From the NCBI GenBank assembly GCA_039881145.1, contig JAYKKI010000148.1, forward strand, positions 813,501-877,500: DNA of 64,000 nt, in the 5' to 3' direction. This DNA is from Druceiella hillmani (taxonomy: Eukaryota; Arthropoda; Insecta; Lepidoptera; Hepialidae). The position numbers and the translations under genes are program-made. The notes under the pieces were generated by a model. The model made no database searches and was not told where the DNA came from. It worked only from the letters and a program-made list of their open reading frames with translations. Positions 48,126 to 60,769 of this stretch are shown piece after piece (position 1 is the first letter of the stretch; each line of letters starts with the position of its first letter).

Positions 48126-51100
48126 CCAATTACATAATTATAAGTATCCAATAAATAACTTTTCTTAAAAATTATCCAATCGAACCAAAAAGCTATTAAA
48201 GCTTTCCATTTAGAACTTTATATTTTTATTTTTATAATCCGGGATTTAATCCTTTAAAATCGATTTGTATTATTTTTATATATTATTATTAAAAAACTAC
48301 ATTAACATAAAAAACTAAAACAAGCTTTTATATATACAAACATGTATGCCGCACACGTATGCTAGACTTTGGGTAAATGTATTTTTTTAATACACCAAAA
48401 AGTTAATTATGAAAACCTATAAGATTTATCATCTTAACGTTTCTGACAAATTCTCATTTGTTTAATCTTCGACGTAGTAACTTTATATCTAAAAGAAAAT
48501 TCTCTAATTGGTTAAAGAACAAATATCTCGCTACACGTTACTGTAATACACTAATCACGCAGTCATACGCTTCAGCTTTAAACTCGTTTAAAATTTTCTT
48601 TCACTTTCGTAAGCGGGTTTATTAATATGCTAAAATACTGAAAATATCATGATTTAATTTTAATTTTGATGCTCTCCATGTGAAATATCTCGGTGACTAT
48701 TTTTTGGTTATCCGTGTTAGGTCTTATAATACCAATAAATAGACACATAATGGGATATAACCTCAATGATTATTAGATCAAATTCCATACGATTTTATCT
48801 ACATTATCCTCCCAGATATAACTGCATTATCCTACCAGATATTAATCCTCATTTTTTGAAACAGTTCAGTGTACAGATAACCATATTTTTACGCGTTTAT
48901 TAATTTATATATCACGACATGTGTTTTGTCAATACAAAAATTGTCTCGCTTAATACTAAAAGCAATAAAAAAAAATTAAATCGATTTGGAATCCTGAATT
49001 GTATAAATGTGCAGACAAAATTTATTATTTAGTTAAAATTCCGCTTTAAAGCCAGAAAACACGCAGGTATTAATATTTTCATCTCAATATAATCGTAGAT
49101 CCTGTGTTAAGTTCCAAAAGTACTTAAATTTTACAGCAACCGTAATTTCAGTCCCTAAATAACAATACAGGCCTTTAAAATAAGATAAAATTAAAAATCT
49201 CTGCAACCCTGTCATTCGAATTAATTGTGAGATCTACAGCCCTGATTTAAATTTCTTTCTAGGTCAATAACGTTATTAAATCGTTTCCGCGTGAAGACTG
49301 ACCCTTTTAAAAAGAGCAAAGAAGCAAAAAGGTTTGTTCCCAAGGCTACGTATTAAAAAGGGTATACGGAATACTTAAGGCAAATCAACAGCGTCCATTC
49401 CACGATCCGCCTTTTTGATGAAAATATATTTTAACTGTTAACGTTGTGATTTATTTGCGGTTACCAAAAATGTGTCCTTGCGAATGTGGATAAAAGCATA
49501 ATTTTTGTGAAAGTTATTCTTGCGGATGTCAATGATAATATTCTATTTTAAAATGTTACATTTTTGCTTTTAAATATTTGAGCTATAATAAAGTTGTGTT
49601 ATTAAGTAATATAGGCTATTAATCCGCACATATCTCTAATAGTTAACCGTAAAAAAATTTGAAAAATGTTAATTTATAGTTTTTGATTATATATGTTCAG
49701 ATTTATAAAAAAAAATCTGCCTGCGCAAAAACTATAGGACAATTATAACGATTGTTTCAGACGTCACCGTTTTTCAGATATTCACGATAATATATTTGAC
49801 TTATTTAATTATATTAGTTATCATTAAATATTTCTCGAGCTAAGTATTCAATATTAATATACTTATGATAAATAAAGTAAATTCATCTAAAAATGTGATA
49901 GGGAAACCTCGATGCAGGTTCCAGACTTTCACTTGACCGGTTGTAATTAAACATAATTTGTTTGTTATTCAAGCCCTATAACTTTCACCGACTAAGATTT
50001 AAATTTACTTACGACTTGGGTTTTCATGAGATAATAATTTTGAAAAGATAATAATGATGAATCATGGCAACATTTTTACATGAGTTGATTTTGATGCGAT
50101 CTCAAGCCTTTTGTAAGGTCACCTTATTTATTTATAACCCGCTTGCTAGATAATATGTATATTTCTCATTTTCAAACTAAATAAATCAATAAAAATTTTA
50201 AAAAATAATATTCAGCGAGACAACCAACAAAGAGTAGACGTCTACTTTTATATATTAACCCACGTTCGGCTTGCTCACTCGACTACTCGTTATAACTACA
50301 AAACGACTTGCGCGGTTCTTGACAGCGCGGTGAAGGCACCAATCACAGCAGTTATGTTTCTTATTTTTTTTTATAACTATCGACTTTTTCTGTTTTCTTA
50401 TTTTATACATCAAACTGAAATTTTGTATGGTTTTGTGAGTTATTTTACGAATAATAATAAGACTTTCATACATACAGAGTTTCATCCATATTGTGTAGGT
50501 TTGAAGGGAGGAAATCACTTTTTTTTTAAATTTATCCTTATTTATACGCTAACTTTAATTAGGATACTAATTATACCATACCCATTCATCTTTTGAGAGC
50601 ATCAGGAAACTCCTAGATATTTAATGACCTTATGTGAGTGACTGATGAAAATGATGAATTCGTATATTGATAAAACCTATACTATTTTAACGAGAGAAAT
50701 GAAAATTTAAATTGTCATTTGGTGTGTTAATAAGTCTGGCAATTATAATCTATTCGACTCTCAAATTTTATGCAGACCGTTAGGATGGACAAAAAACGGT
50801 GAATTGCTGATGAACATTTAATAACTGATTGAAATCAGACTGTCAGCCGAAGCCGAAGCTCAAGCAGAAATAACAACCAGAAACTTAATGACCATTAAAC
50901 AAAACTTTAACGTAAATAACACAAAGAAATTGTAATTGAATTGTTCAATGGTAAACACTATTTGTTATTATTTATTGAACTAGACTTTTATTTATTATTT
51001 TATTTCCTTCAAAAAACCATGCCTAATTTACATCACTTACCGAAAGCATCGAGCATATGGAAATACTCTAAAAATAATGTATAGAATATTGTAATGATCT

Positions 51101-52120
51101 GCTCATCGTAATGGTAGTCGTGACTAGTCTTGACTGGAGCATTACTCTGTCCCCAGATTTAAAAAATAAATTGATATGTTGCCTTATTTTTAAATAATAT
51201 TTTTTTAAAATGTATATTGCTGCTCTATGAAATAATTAAGAATAATATTCAAAATACTTAAGTAACGCAAGCGAATAAAAGTGGTTTCAAAATGTTTGTA
51301 AGTATTTAAAGTTATGTATTCATTTTTAATCTGGCCAGCTTTCTTTATTCCTGTTAAATTTAATATTTTACATACTTTTTGTACATTGGTCTGTTGCACT
51401 TAGTTTTCGACGATTTTTTTGCTTCAGCTTTGCACATTTTTGGCCACACGTTCGACTTCAGCGAAAAAATATCGCATATTTGATCAAAGCTGAAGGCAGC
51501 CGAGAAGTATACATAAACAAAGGAAATATTATGAGAGGAATGAATAATTATTCATTTATAGAATGATATAAGATTGAACATGACTGATATTGCAATACTA
51601 TTATTGTACTGTAAAGTACATTTTATTTTATAATTTTAGTTAAATATTTATGTAATACGTTATAAAAAGCGAAAGTTATTAATTTGTTGCCGTTATTAAT
51701 ATTCTAGTTCCCGTCTGTTTTTGACAATGATTTAACAGTCTTCTTAGATATCGATAGCCAATCTGACGGTGAGATTTTCTAACATGACATCGACTCTGTA
51801 TTCCAATGGAATTTAAGCAATAGCTACTTTTATTATTAGCAAATATACAATCATGACTTACTTGGATATGAGGTTGGTTTCTTAGTTTATTTCATCTGCC
51901 TAGAATGCGCACGGATATCTTACAATCCTCACCTGTCTTTCATGTACTCACATTTTCTTTATATTTCGCTTAAATTTACTGATTACCGCTTCAGAATCCT
52001 CCGTTAACCGCTTCAGAAATGGTTTTATCGAGTTACTTGGTGATTCACGACTGATCACTAGTTAGAGTGGTGTTTATTCGAATTGCTATGTTTTTCCATA
52101 CATATCGTTAGTATTCTTAT
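48126..52120. other. AT-rich DNA, nothing firmly recognised
   Basis: No gene found in about 4 kb. Noted: 'cattatcct(c/a)ccagatat' twice near 48800-48840; a GC-richer patch at 50265-50340 (gacttgcgcggttcttgaca) with open frames on both strands; 11-bp arms cttcagctttg/caaagctgaag near 51423 and 51486. Confidence 0.4.
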
Positions 52121-52367
52121 TACATTTTATAACCTTTTGTTCTTACTGTACTTCCACGTATGAACGCTTTGGTTAAATATATAAATTGAACATGGTTTTT
52201 TCACGAAATAAAAAAAATAATTAAATCCAATTTAATAAACAAATAGATAAGATATCGTTGACCCTTCAAATAATTACAATTTATGTGGGTTTTTTTGCAA
52301 TAAGTTACTTACAATAAGTCGTACCTTTCGCTTTGATTTCAACTGCAAATCTAATCTTCAGTCACTT
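52121..52367 (-). repeat. Long inverted repeat, left arm
   Basis: About 247 bp whose reverse complement matches 55314-55556 at roughly 90% by eye, counting about 21 differences. Shared landmarks include ataaccttttgttctta at the outer end, atttaaccaaag (reverse), tcaaataattacaattta, and cttcagtcactt at the inner end. Outside these limits the similarity stops. Confidence 0.9.
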
Positions 52368-52499
52368 CCTCAGGTCAGTAACTCCTTAACCTATCTACTT
52401 ATTTTTTTTCTTCTTTTCCCATTTCCGTTAAAAGAAACTCCCACCTGCATTCCGTAGTTTCCATCGAGCAATAGCACAAATTCAATATATACATTTAAA

Positions 52500-52553
52500 A
52501 CATTTAAAAAATAAAGTAACGAGATGTTATAATACATTTAAAAAATAAAGTAA
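52500..52553. repeat. 20-bp exact tandem repeat, 34-bp period
   Basis: acatttaaaaaataaagtaa occurs exactly at 52500-52519 and 52534-52553. Confidence 0.9.
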
Positions 52554-53519
52554 TAACACGTGTTGTTGACCAAGTGTGGGATACAATTTTAAATATTCAA
52601 ATTCTGTCAAATACGTTTTTTTTAATTGTATATGGAACAATTAATAATTTGCTTTAAATTCGCCAAATTAATAATTTTACTCAAAAATTAATTAATACAA
52701 TAAGCAATATAAACAAAAAGTTTTGCAAAAGCTGAGATTAGCAATTGCTTAAAGTTTCGTGATAAAATTTGTTATGAATGTAAAGTGGTAGTTTTAAAGT
52801 TATGATTTTTAATATAAAATTCAAGTAAAAATGTTAAAAACTCCGTCTTTATCAATTTCAATATAATGTGTTGTGACTGAACCAAAAAACTTTAACTTTT
52901 TAAAAGATTAACCTGGTTCCTTGAAAATTTTCTTGTGCAAAATGTTTGTGAACCCTAGTGGGAACACTAATAAAATATATACTATAATAACTGGAAGAAT
53001 ACAAATTTTAATTGAAAGATTTATCAAAATTTTGACAAAAAAATTTCTTCCACTGACATGCCAAGAAACATACATAAAAAAGCCTGTTTAAAAATTAGGT
53101 CTCGAACACTATTGTTTTATTAGTAAAAATTTATTTCAATAATGTTCTTTTTTGAAGAAACATTTGTAATTGACTGTCACATAAATTTTAAATGGGAATT
53201 AAATTTTAAATTTTATAACCTCTCTTTATATGAACCCCTCTTTCCGCATTTTTATATTTTTATTTTTGGGTTTGTTTATTTTTATATGAAGTTCTCTGGA
53301 TACTTGAAAAATATCTTGTATTTGAAAAATTCTGCGTTTATTATTACTAAGAATGGCAATTAAGTCGAAAAACTTAAAGATACTTTCTCGATACAGTGCA
53401 TTTCTACATGGCAACATTTTTCAAATCACATTCATTATTAAAATAATCGCATTTAAGCTCTACTGTTGGTCAATATTTCCTTTTTTATATATATTCTTTC
53501 TTTTATTCTTGGAAGAACC

Positions 53520-53633
53520 GGAAAATTTACATTTTTGCTAAATTTAATTTATTCCTGGTTTTTTACCTATATTCTCTCATTTGAAACAAAAAAAATGAAA
53601 ATTCACATTTTTGCTGAATTGAACTTGTTCCAA
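53520..53633. repeat. ~76-bp imperfect tandem duplication
   Basis: ggaaaatttacatttttgct + aaatttaatttattcc (53519-53555) recurs as tgaaaattcacatttttgct + gaattgaacttgttcc (53596-53632). Lies inside the inverted-repeat-bounded segment. Confidence 0.7.
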
Positions 53634-54213
53634 AAATAATACTTACCGAGATTAACATTTTGGAAATCGGAAAAATACGAGTCCTATCGTAATTTTTTGA
53701 GTGGAGTGACATTGTGGTATAATGCAGGCCATTTCTTGAGTAAAAAAGTAGAAAATATATAAAATATACATTATTTGAGCAATAAGTAGAAAATAATATA
53801 CAAAACATAATTATTAGTATCTGAATTAATACAAAAATACTTATTTAAAGCAATATTTAAAATAAGAGTTCTCCGTATGATGTAAAACAAAATAATTTCC
53901 AGTGTATACTTTTCATGCAGCAATTGATACTGTGTGCATGCATACTAGTTTATTACTATCTGTTTAATATTTAGTAGACAATTATAAAAAAAGTGTTTAA
54001 TTTTTACTGCAAATTTTATTATAGTTTCCTAACTTGCGTCACGCCTGCTCTCTCTTGGGTGGGGCAGAAAGATTAAAGAGAATGTTTATTTAGAAGCTAT
54101 TTATTTTGTCGCAGAAATTTTATTGTTCTTTTTTTTATATGTATGCTACGCTATGAATAACCGAATGTTTTTTGTACGTGATTTTTATTTTACGTTTTAC
54201 TAAAATAACAACT

Positions 54214-54332
54214 AGAGTGATATAGTGCTTGGAACAGTAAGGAATAGACTCGAATGACTCGAAAACTCGAGTGACGTAGGTAAGTGATTCGAGTGACTCG
54301 AGTAACAAAATCGTACTCGGATTGCATCACTA
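54214..54332. repeat. CTCGAGT-rich short element, hAT-like ends
   Basis: Repeated (g)actcga(g/a)tgactcga units occupy 54248-54303. On the minus strand the right end reads tagtgatgcaatccgagtac and the left plus-strand end reads tagagtgatatag, a poor inverted pair. 'tagtgatgcaa' ends with subterminal actcgag repeats are typical of hAT-superfamily MITEs. No 8-bp target duplication was found, so the call is tentative. A GC-rich patch follows at 54355-54410. Confidence 0.35.
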
Positions 54333-55313
54333 TTGCATAGACAGGGAGAAATATATGGCGCCCGCCGGACCGCCAAACGCCATGTAGATCGGCGCAACCT
54401 TCAGCGACACCGATAGTAAATTAAATCCGTTTAACGATATCTACTGTTTTTTTTTATTTTCCTCATTAAAGCAACAGAATGCTGAAATCAGCTGATCGTT
54501 CGAAATTTTCGGTATCTATTTTCACATCTGTACTTAATCTATGCAATGAATATCATTCGATGTTTATTCAACTCAGTCGGGTAACGAGTGTTTACTACCT
54601 AAAGATAATTTTTATAAAATTTCTTTATGACCATGTAGATCGACCAAATACCCCAACGTGGACCGGCAAGCATTTGATTCCAAATGTGACGGACGAAAGA
54701 TAAAATTATAAAATTTTAATATTACTTTTAGGATGAGTGTTGAATGAAGACTTTGTACATGAGTATATGCAGTGAATGCACAGTGTCATATTTATCTTCA
54801 AAATGTCTGAACAGCATCGCGATGTATGAAGATATCAACTTTTATCTTTATGAAAATGTTATTTTGAATAATGTGATATTCATTTAATGACGTGGTACTT
54901 GAGCAAGATTGAGATTTTCTGCTAACAAAATCATTTCTAATGTTTTACTGAAATATATCGTTGATTATAAGCCATACTTGACTATCTCATCCTGTTGTCA
55001 ATTTTATTCATTTACGCTTGAATCAGTATTTATATTTTAAACACGTTATATAATTCCGAAAAACAATTCCGAGGTTATCGAGTTTTTCTCAAATATATGC
55101 AGGAAAATAAGTAAAACCAAAGTGTCTCTCAGATATTCGATTTATTGTTTCTTCCGACGAATAAGTAGAGATATGTGAAATTATTTTAAAATATGCAATC
55201 GTTCATTCTAAATCTCGCATTTAAGCACATCTTCAATGATATAAAACATTTCTTACAACCGTAATTTTCACATGCATTTAGTAACCGAACGTAGGTATTT
55301 CGTAGCGTTTGGT

Positions 55314-55556
55314 AAGTGACTGAAGATTAGGTTTTCAGTTGAAACCAAACCAAAAGGTACGACTTTCTGTAAGTAATTTATTGCAAAAAAAATCATATAA
55401 ATTGTAATTATTTGAAGGGTAAACAATATATTATCTATTTGTTTATTAAATTGAATTTAATTTTTTTTTATTTCGTGAAAAAACCACGTTCAATTTATAT
55501 ATTTAACCAAAGTGTTCATGCGTGGAAGTACAATAAGAACAAAAGGTTATAAAATA
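55314..55556 (+). repeat. Long inverted repeat, right arm
   Basis: Begins aagtgactgaagattaggtt at the inner end and finishes aagaacaaaaggttataaaa at the outer end; complementary to 52121-52367. Confidence 0.9.
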
Positions 55557-56840
55557 TGTATATAGCAACTAGTGCAGAAAAAAATATATAAACATTGGAA
55601 TATGCAAATCTATCAATTAGCATATTGTTAATTAGATGGTATTCAAAGAACAGTAAGAAAAGTAAATAATTTCATCGTAACTAAAATTTCACTCAGGGAA
55701 AATATCTCTATATGCAATGTTTGCTTGATTAATCGGAATAAAGTAATAAGAGATTAATGGCGTAAAAATACAGCTAATCATATTTTTTTACTTGAATGGC
55801 TGGTAGAAATAACATCAAAATCATTTATGAAAGCAGTATAATTATTTTATCACTAAAAATAAAATGAAAAGAAATCCGTTTCTTTTTTTATTCATTTAAG
55901 TTCAATCTTTCGCTTCATCACGATTATTTTTTTATGTTAATCATTCCAGTTTAATTTCTGTTCTTCCTCTTTAATGAAGTTCATCTTAATCTTTGTTAAG
56001 CTGCAACTAAGACAACCCTTAGTTAACTAGTGATTCCAATGACGAGAGATTTCTGGTGCCCAGATTAAATTGTGAATTGTTGGAGTGAAAGAGTACGCTT
56101 AATGCAGTTAAAGGTAAATACATCAGCCATAAGTTTTTATTTATATTTTTGTTTACAAATAAAAATAATTTAAAAAGAGATAAAAATCAGAATTAACAAA
56201 CACAATATCCATTTACGATGCGTAAAAAGAAATTAATACGTTTAATTGATAAATTAAAAGATATTTATAAGAAATGTTAAATATCATATTCTAGTCTAGA
56301 TTTGACATTTTAATATTCTAAAATAAAAGGAAATAAAGATAAATTTCAAATGTGTTTACCGAATAATTGATTCTACTTACGACTGAAGCAATAAATCATC
56401 CTCTCACTGTTACCTAAGCAATCGCGATTCCGCGCGCGCATCAGACCTGTGAAGTTAGAACTTTTTAAACTCTGACTTCTTAAGCAAAAAATTTGCATGG
56501 GTATACATACCATTCAAAATTACGACTAATTTTGCCACTTTCTGTACAGAAAAAGATGATAGTCGAAAATTCATAAGAATAAATGTTTATTCTGTCTGTT
56601 CTTTTTCTTCCATAGGCATACATTTTAAGTCTCAAATTGAATATGATTAACAGACTACAGTAGATAGATATCAAAACGATAAATAAATCAGCATCATGTG
56701 TTTCCGAGATTATAAAAAAACAATTTTTCGTACTAAACATCTCTATCACTTAAGGCAAACTTAAAAAAAATTGTTTAACATTATCACAAACAAAATCTTT
56801 AATCGCAACAAAGCAACAGCCGCAACTAGCTATGTAATAA
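55557..56840. other. AT-rich DNA, nothing recognised
   Basis: The minus-strand frame of 89 codons at 56480-56749 contains a hydrophobic segment (LFIVLISIYCSLLIIFNL) but no motif. No gene is called. Confidence 0.4.
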
Positions 56841-56920
56841 AATTTTAAATGCCAGTTTTTTAAGCGTACTGGACCGAAGGAATTCGATCCAATACGCTTA
56901 AAAAACTGGCATTTAAAATT
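56841..56920. repeat. 80-bp near-perfect palindrome
   Basis: Left half aattttaaatgccagttttt + taagcgtactggaccgaagg; the right half is its reverse complement with differences only at positions 29, 34, 39 and 40. The first 28 bp match exactly. The two internal mismatches (C/A on plus) would be G-U pairs in a minus-strand RNA, giving a 38-bp helix closed by a 4-base loop. It is GC-richer than its flanks. Confidence 0.95.
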
Positions 56921-59626
56921 GAACTGAATACGAGTATATCGTTTTTTAAGTAACTTTTGTTAAAAAGTTATAAATCAAACAATATTTATAAGATCAAATT
57001 AAAATAACAACTGAAATTAACAAACTACATTTAAATAAAAATGATATACGAGCTTCAATAATACATAATGCTATTAATGGCATGTTTAAGATATTCAGCA
57101 GAGAAAAGTATCCTAAGTAATATTTGTGAAATAAATACAAATATCGATTTTTTCCCAATCGTCTTCGAGTCACTTACAGTTACAACAGTAATACAATATA
57201 TCCTTTCACCGTAACTACCGTGGAAACATCAATTTAAAAATGTCCTATGTATATAATATATATTTACTTCAGTGCAAGTACTTTATTTTTACATGACTTT
57301 TATCATTACTTCGTTTCAAAAAAAATTACCAAGTTTGGTAAAATTGCCAATAGAATATGACACTTTTCCGGGTTATTCCATTTAAGGGCTTCATTTTCTT
57401 TCCGAGCATAATGAGACATAAACGATTATGGGGTTGTACTTTCATAACAGCACAAAGGTTTCGTAGACTCATGTAATTGTATCAGTTACGGTACAACTAT
57501 TTTTGTCGAATGGGCTAGTTATGACCTACATGAGATTAATACGTAAATATAAATAATGAAGTAAAAAGCAATAAGATTTGAAATGGATTAATTAACAAGG
57601 AAACAATATTAAATATTCGTGAGATCTTCAATGGGAACAATATTTTTGAGCGATTAATCATATTCTTTGTCCAATGAGAGTACCATTACGTACAGTAATT
57701 AAAAAAGTTAGAGATATATATTACTTTCCCAAAGTAATATGGAAATTTAACTTGTGAATTTACATAGCAAATATTTGAATTTAAATATTAAATCTGTCCA
57801 TAATGTGATGATAATCTGGAAACCAAATTGTAATGGCTATATCGCTTTGTGAGCTATTTTATTTTGTTGATTTATTCTAATATAAGTTTTTGATTCTACG
57901 CTGTAATACAGTACTACCGCAGTATTTGTTGAGTTTAGTAAAGAAAAAAAAGCTAATTTTACTACTCCTTAATAAAAAATAAATAACAAATGAATGAAAC
58001 TTCAGAGGCAAAAAGTAACGAAATGGAATTTATTTGTTTGACCTTGATGTGTTCCTTATTTGATAATTTTTATTTGTAACTAACTATGGGCGTAATTTTA
58101 GTAAAGATAATCAGTATACGAAATACGCCTAACACTATACACAGTTGAGTGCGGAACTTGAGAACATCCTTATTGTCGTTACAGTATGGCACGGAAATCT
58201 ATCAGTGATACAATCTCGGGTCCATCGCTTTAATAAATTCCAACCTAATGTTTATTATGTTTGTTTCGATCATACTATTTTAGGTTTTGCTGATCATAAT
58301 AATTTCAAGTGGGAATTATTCTTTGTTTTTTTCGGTTTACTATAAAATCGTTTTGAAATTCGCTTACGAAACTCACAATGATGAACATCAACTTCACCGT
58401 AGTATAAATAATACTTACATATGAACGGAGCATATATATTATACCTTATAAGAAGATGTAAAATATAGTAAAACAATAAAAAGTTAATAGAAAAACAATC
58501 AGTCTGCCAAGTACACTTTTGAGTTAAATTTTAAAACCATTACATTAGCTACGTAAAAATGAATAAAACTAGATATAAGAGACTCTTCAAATAAAATATA
58601 AAGTTCGTACATAAACAATTACCTTTAGAGGATACTATAAGTATGGTATATATTATTTCCTGTTTATACAAGTTTGATATATTTCAGGTTAATTATTATA
58701 CTTATTTAATAATTTAAAAATATAATGAGTGTCAACTTTCAGTTAAAGATTAATGTTGAAAATTGTTTAATTGCAGACAAACGTTTACTTAGTTTCTTCG
58801 TATGTTAATATTTATTTTAATTCACAAAGGATATTTCGTCTGCAATTGGCAAAAAATACTAGTTTATCAACACGATTTCTTCTGGTAATAAACTACGCGC
58901 CCGAGCAACTCGTTTCGTTGTATTTCAATGGCATTTTGAGAAAAATTCGAAACTGTACGGTCATCTGCTACATATTCGCACACTTCAATGTATATATTGC
59001 AATCGCACACAAATTGTGTTCTTATAAAATTCGCTTGATAAGAACCAAGGAGGATTATTTGCAACGTACTTTCTTTATTACTATCAACTCTAAGCGGGCA
59101 ATTCAATATTATAGACTAATGTATCTTTAAAACATAATCTTATAGAACGTAAAACTTTGTGTGAAAATATCAAGTTAACAAAACAAAAATAAAACGCACA
59201 CAATGATCAGTCTAAACAATGAACTCGTTCGCGTGTGTATCAGTAGCGTCATATACCCAATAAACGGGCAGTACGCTTCATTTCCGCTATTATGCTGCTT
59301 ACGGTGCGCGCTCCGCAATCCATTTTAGAGCCTTAATAAAAATTCGCTTTGGTAGATTTTATCGCTTCATTTTACCAAATCGTTTTCGAATACGCTACCC
59401 CAACAAATCATACGAAAATTTAGTAAGATACTTCCATGGCAGAAATACTTTTAATCAGCTTAATCTATTCGGCGTCGATCGTAGTGAGAAAATACGGAAG
59501 TAGAATATTTAACTGATAATTGTTATTAGAATGATGAAAAAGAAAAAAATTATTGAAATGTAGTCAAAAATGCAAAATTGGAATGTAATTAAAATTTAAA
59601 CGCGTAGCTGCTGCCTATTTGGATAA
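56921..59626. other. AT-rich DNA with overlapping open frames at 58770-59130
   Basis: A 119-codon plus-strand frame (58771-59130) and an 80-codon minus-strand frame (58867-59106) overlap in a GC-richer stretch. The minus reading (DCNIYIEVCEYVADDRTVSN) looks slightly more protein-like. Neither is recognised. A second GC-richer patch lies at 59210-59330 (cttacggtgcgcgctccgca). Confidence 0.3.
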
Positions 59627-59845
59627 TTCTTAAAAGAATTTAAACCATTTTTTTTCCGAAACAACCGCCTTTACGCCGACCCTCTTTCCGATGAATTCAG
59701 AAACATCTGCAATTCACTCAAAACTATATTAACATGCAATATCAAATATGATAACATGCAGACAACTGAACTTGTCCAACATTACATGCAGATGAAATAC
59801 CACTACGATGTAAAAGAGGATACGCAGTCTCGCGAAAGTCAGTAG
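59627..59845 (+). other. Coding-like open stretch, possible exon
   Basis: A 72-codon frame between a TAA (59624-59626) and a TAG (59843-59845) contains FRNNRLYADPLSDEFRNICN, SLKTILTCNIKYDNMQTTEL and VQHYMQMKYHYDVKEDTQSR. Composition is balanced and polar, unlike the F/I/K/N/Y background. Splice-like signals lie inside: ccctctttccgatgaattcag before AAACATC (about 59700) and gat|gtaaaag (about 59810). It is not recognised; a transposon ORF fragment is possible. Confidence 0.3.
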
Positions 59846-60098
59846 TTCTTAGGAAACTAAATTACCCTTAAATAAATAGTTCACTCCAAAAAATTTGTAA
59901 CATAATAGCTTAATACATTTTACTGATTTCACCAACGAAGTTCGTTACAAATTTTGGTCCACAGAAAAAATAATATAAGGAGACCGATATTTTCACCGAG
60001 ACTCAAACAATATTCAAGAATTTTTCCTTAAAATTATTTCTATTATATAAAAACTAATAAACCCTATTTAATTTAAACATTGGACCTACATATTTTTT

Positions 60099-60100
<2 letters not shown>
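59846..60100. other. AT-rich DNA, nothing recognised
   Basis: Nothing was noticed between the open stretch and the first AT microsatellite. Confidence 0.5.

Positions 60101-60130
<30 letters not shown>
60101..60130. repeat. (TA)n microsatellite
   Basis: Fifteen TA units. Confidence 0.95.
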
Positions 60131-60133
<3 letters not shown>

Positions 60134-60186
60134 TTTCTTTTCTTCCATAAGGGACGGAGAACAATTTTCAAACAAGTCATATGTAC

Positions 60187-60191
<5 letters not shown>

Positions 60192-60225
<34 letters not shown>
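60192..60225. repeat. (TA)n microsatellite
   Basis: About 17 TA units preceded by atgtacatgtg. Confidence 0.95.
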
Positions 60226-60227
<2 letters not shown>

Positions 60228-60708
60228 AAACTTTGATCCAGGCCATTTAACTAATAATATAAATGATATTTAATGATGGATTAAACATATTGTTTTGTGT
60301 TTTTCGTTAATTTCATGAAATCAAGAATGATCAATTCAATGTTCGATTTCAACCTTATATAATTTTTTTCTTTGTTTTGTTTATTATTGTATAATTTAAT
60401 TATGAAATACCTACATTTGCAATGACATTTTTAATTTGTGACATATTTGCTTTAAAAGGATAAAACATTTTCCTTTCTTTGCCTTTATGAAATTTGGAAA
60501 AATTTGAGAACTTAAAAGATTTTGGGAACGAAGATTCTCGACTTAACGTCAACAGATATTATCATGTTCGGATACTGACATTTAGAAATATATTAATCCC
60601 GCATTTATTTTTAATTTTTAATACTCTAAAGGGCTACGAGATTAGAATTACACATGTTATTTTCAAATAAGGTAATTGCAAAAATATCGAGCGATTGTAA
60701 ACTAAGGT

Positions 60709-60709
<1 letters not shown>

Positions 60710-60766
<57 letters not shown>
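60710..60766. repeat. (AT)n microsatellite
   Basis: About 28 uninterrupted AT units. Confidence 0.97.

Positions 60767-60769
<3 letters not shown>

Larger units (their letters stand above)
52121..55556. mobile_element. 3.4-kb segment bounded by inverted repeats
   Basis: The two ~245-bp arms (52121-52367 and 55314-55556) face each other across about 2.9 kb. This could be a large non-autonomous or foldback transposon, or two copies of one MITE or terminal fragment inserted in opposite orientation. No transposase is seen inside, and no convincing target-site duplication flanks the arms. The inner-strand text reads 'gtgactgaagatta...cagttgaaa', faintly like the 'ctgaagat...cgaaac' family at 2.8 kb. 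Confidence 0.35.

Noticed and set aside
58771..59130. 119-codon plus-strand frame, the longest outside transposons
   Set aside because: The start is an ordinary internal codon for an AT-rich genome, the composition is mixed, an antisense frame is also open, and no motif was recognised. Too weak for a gene call.
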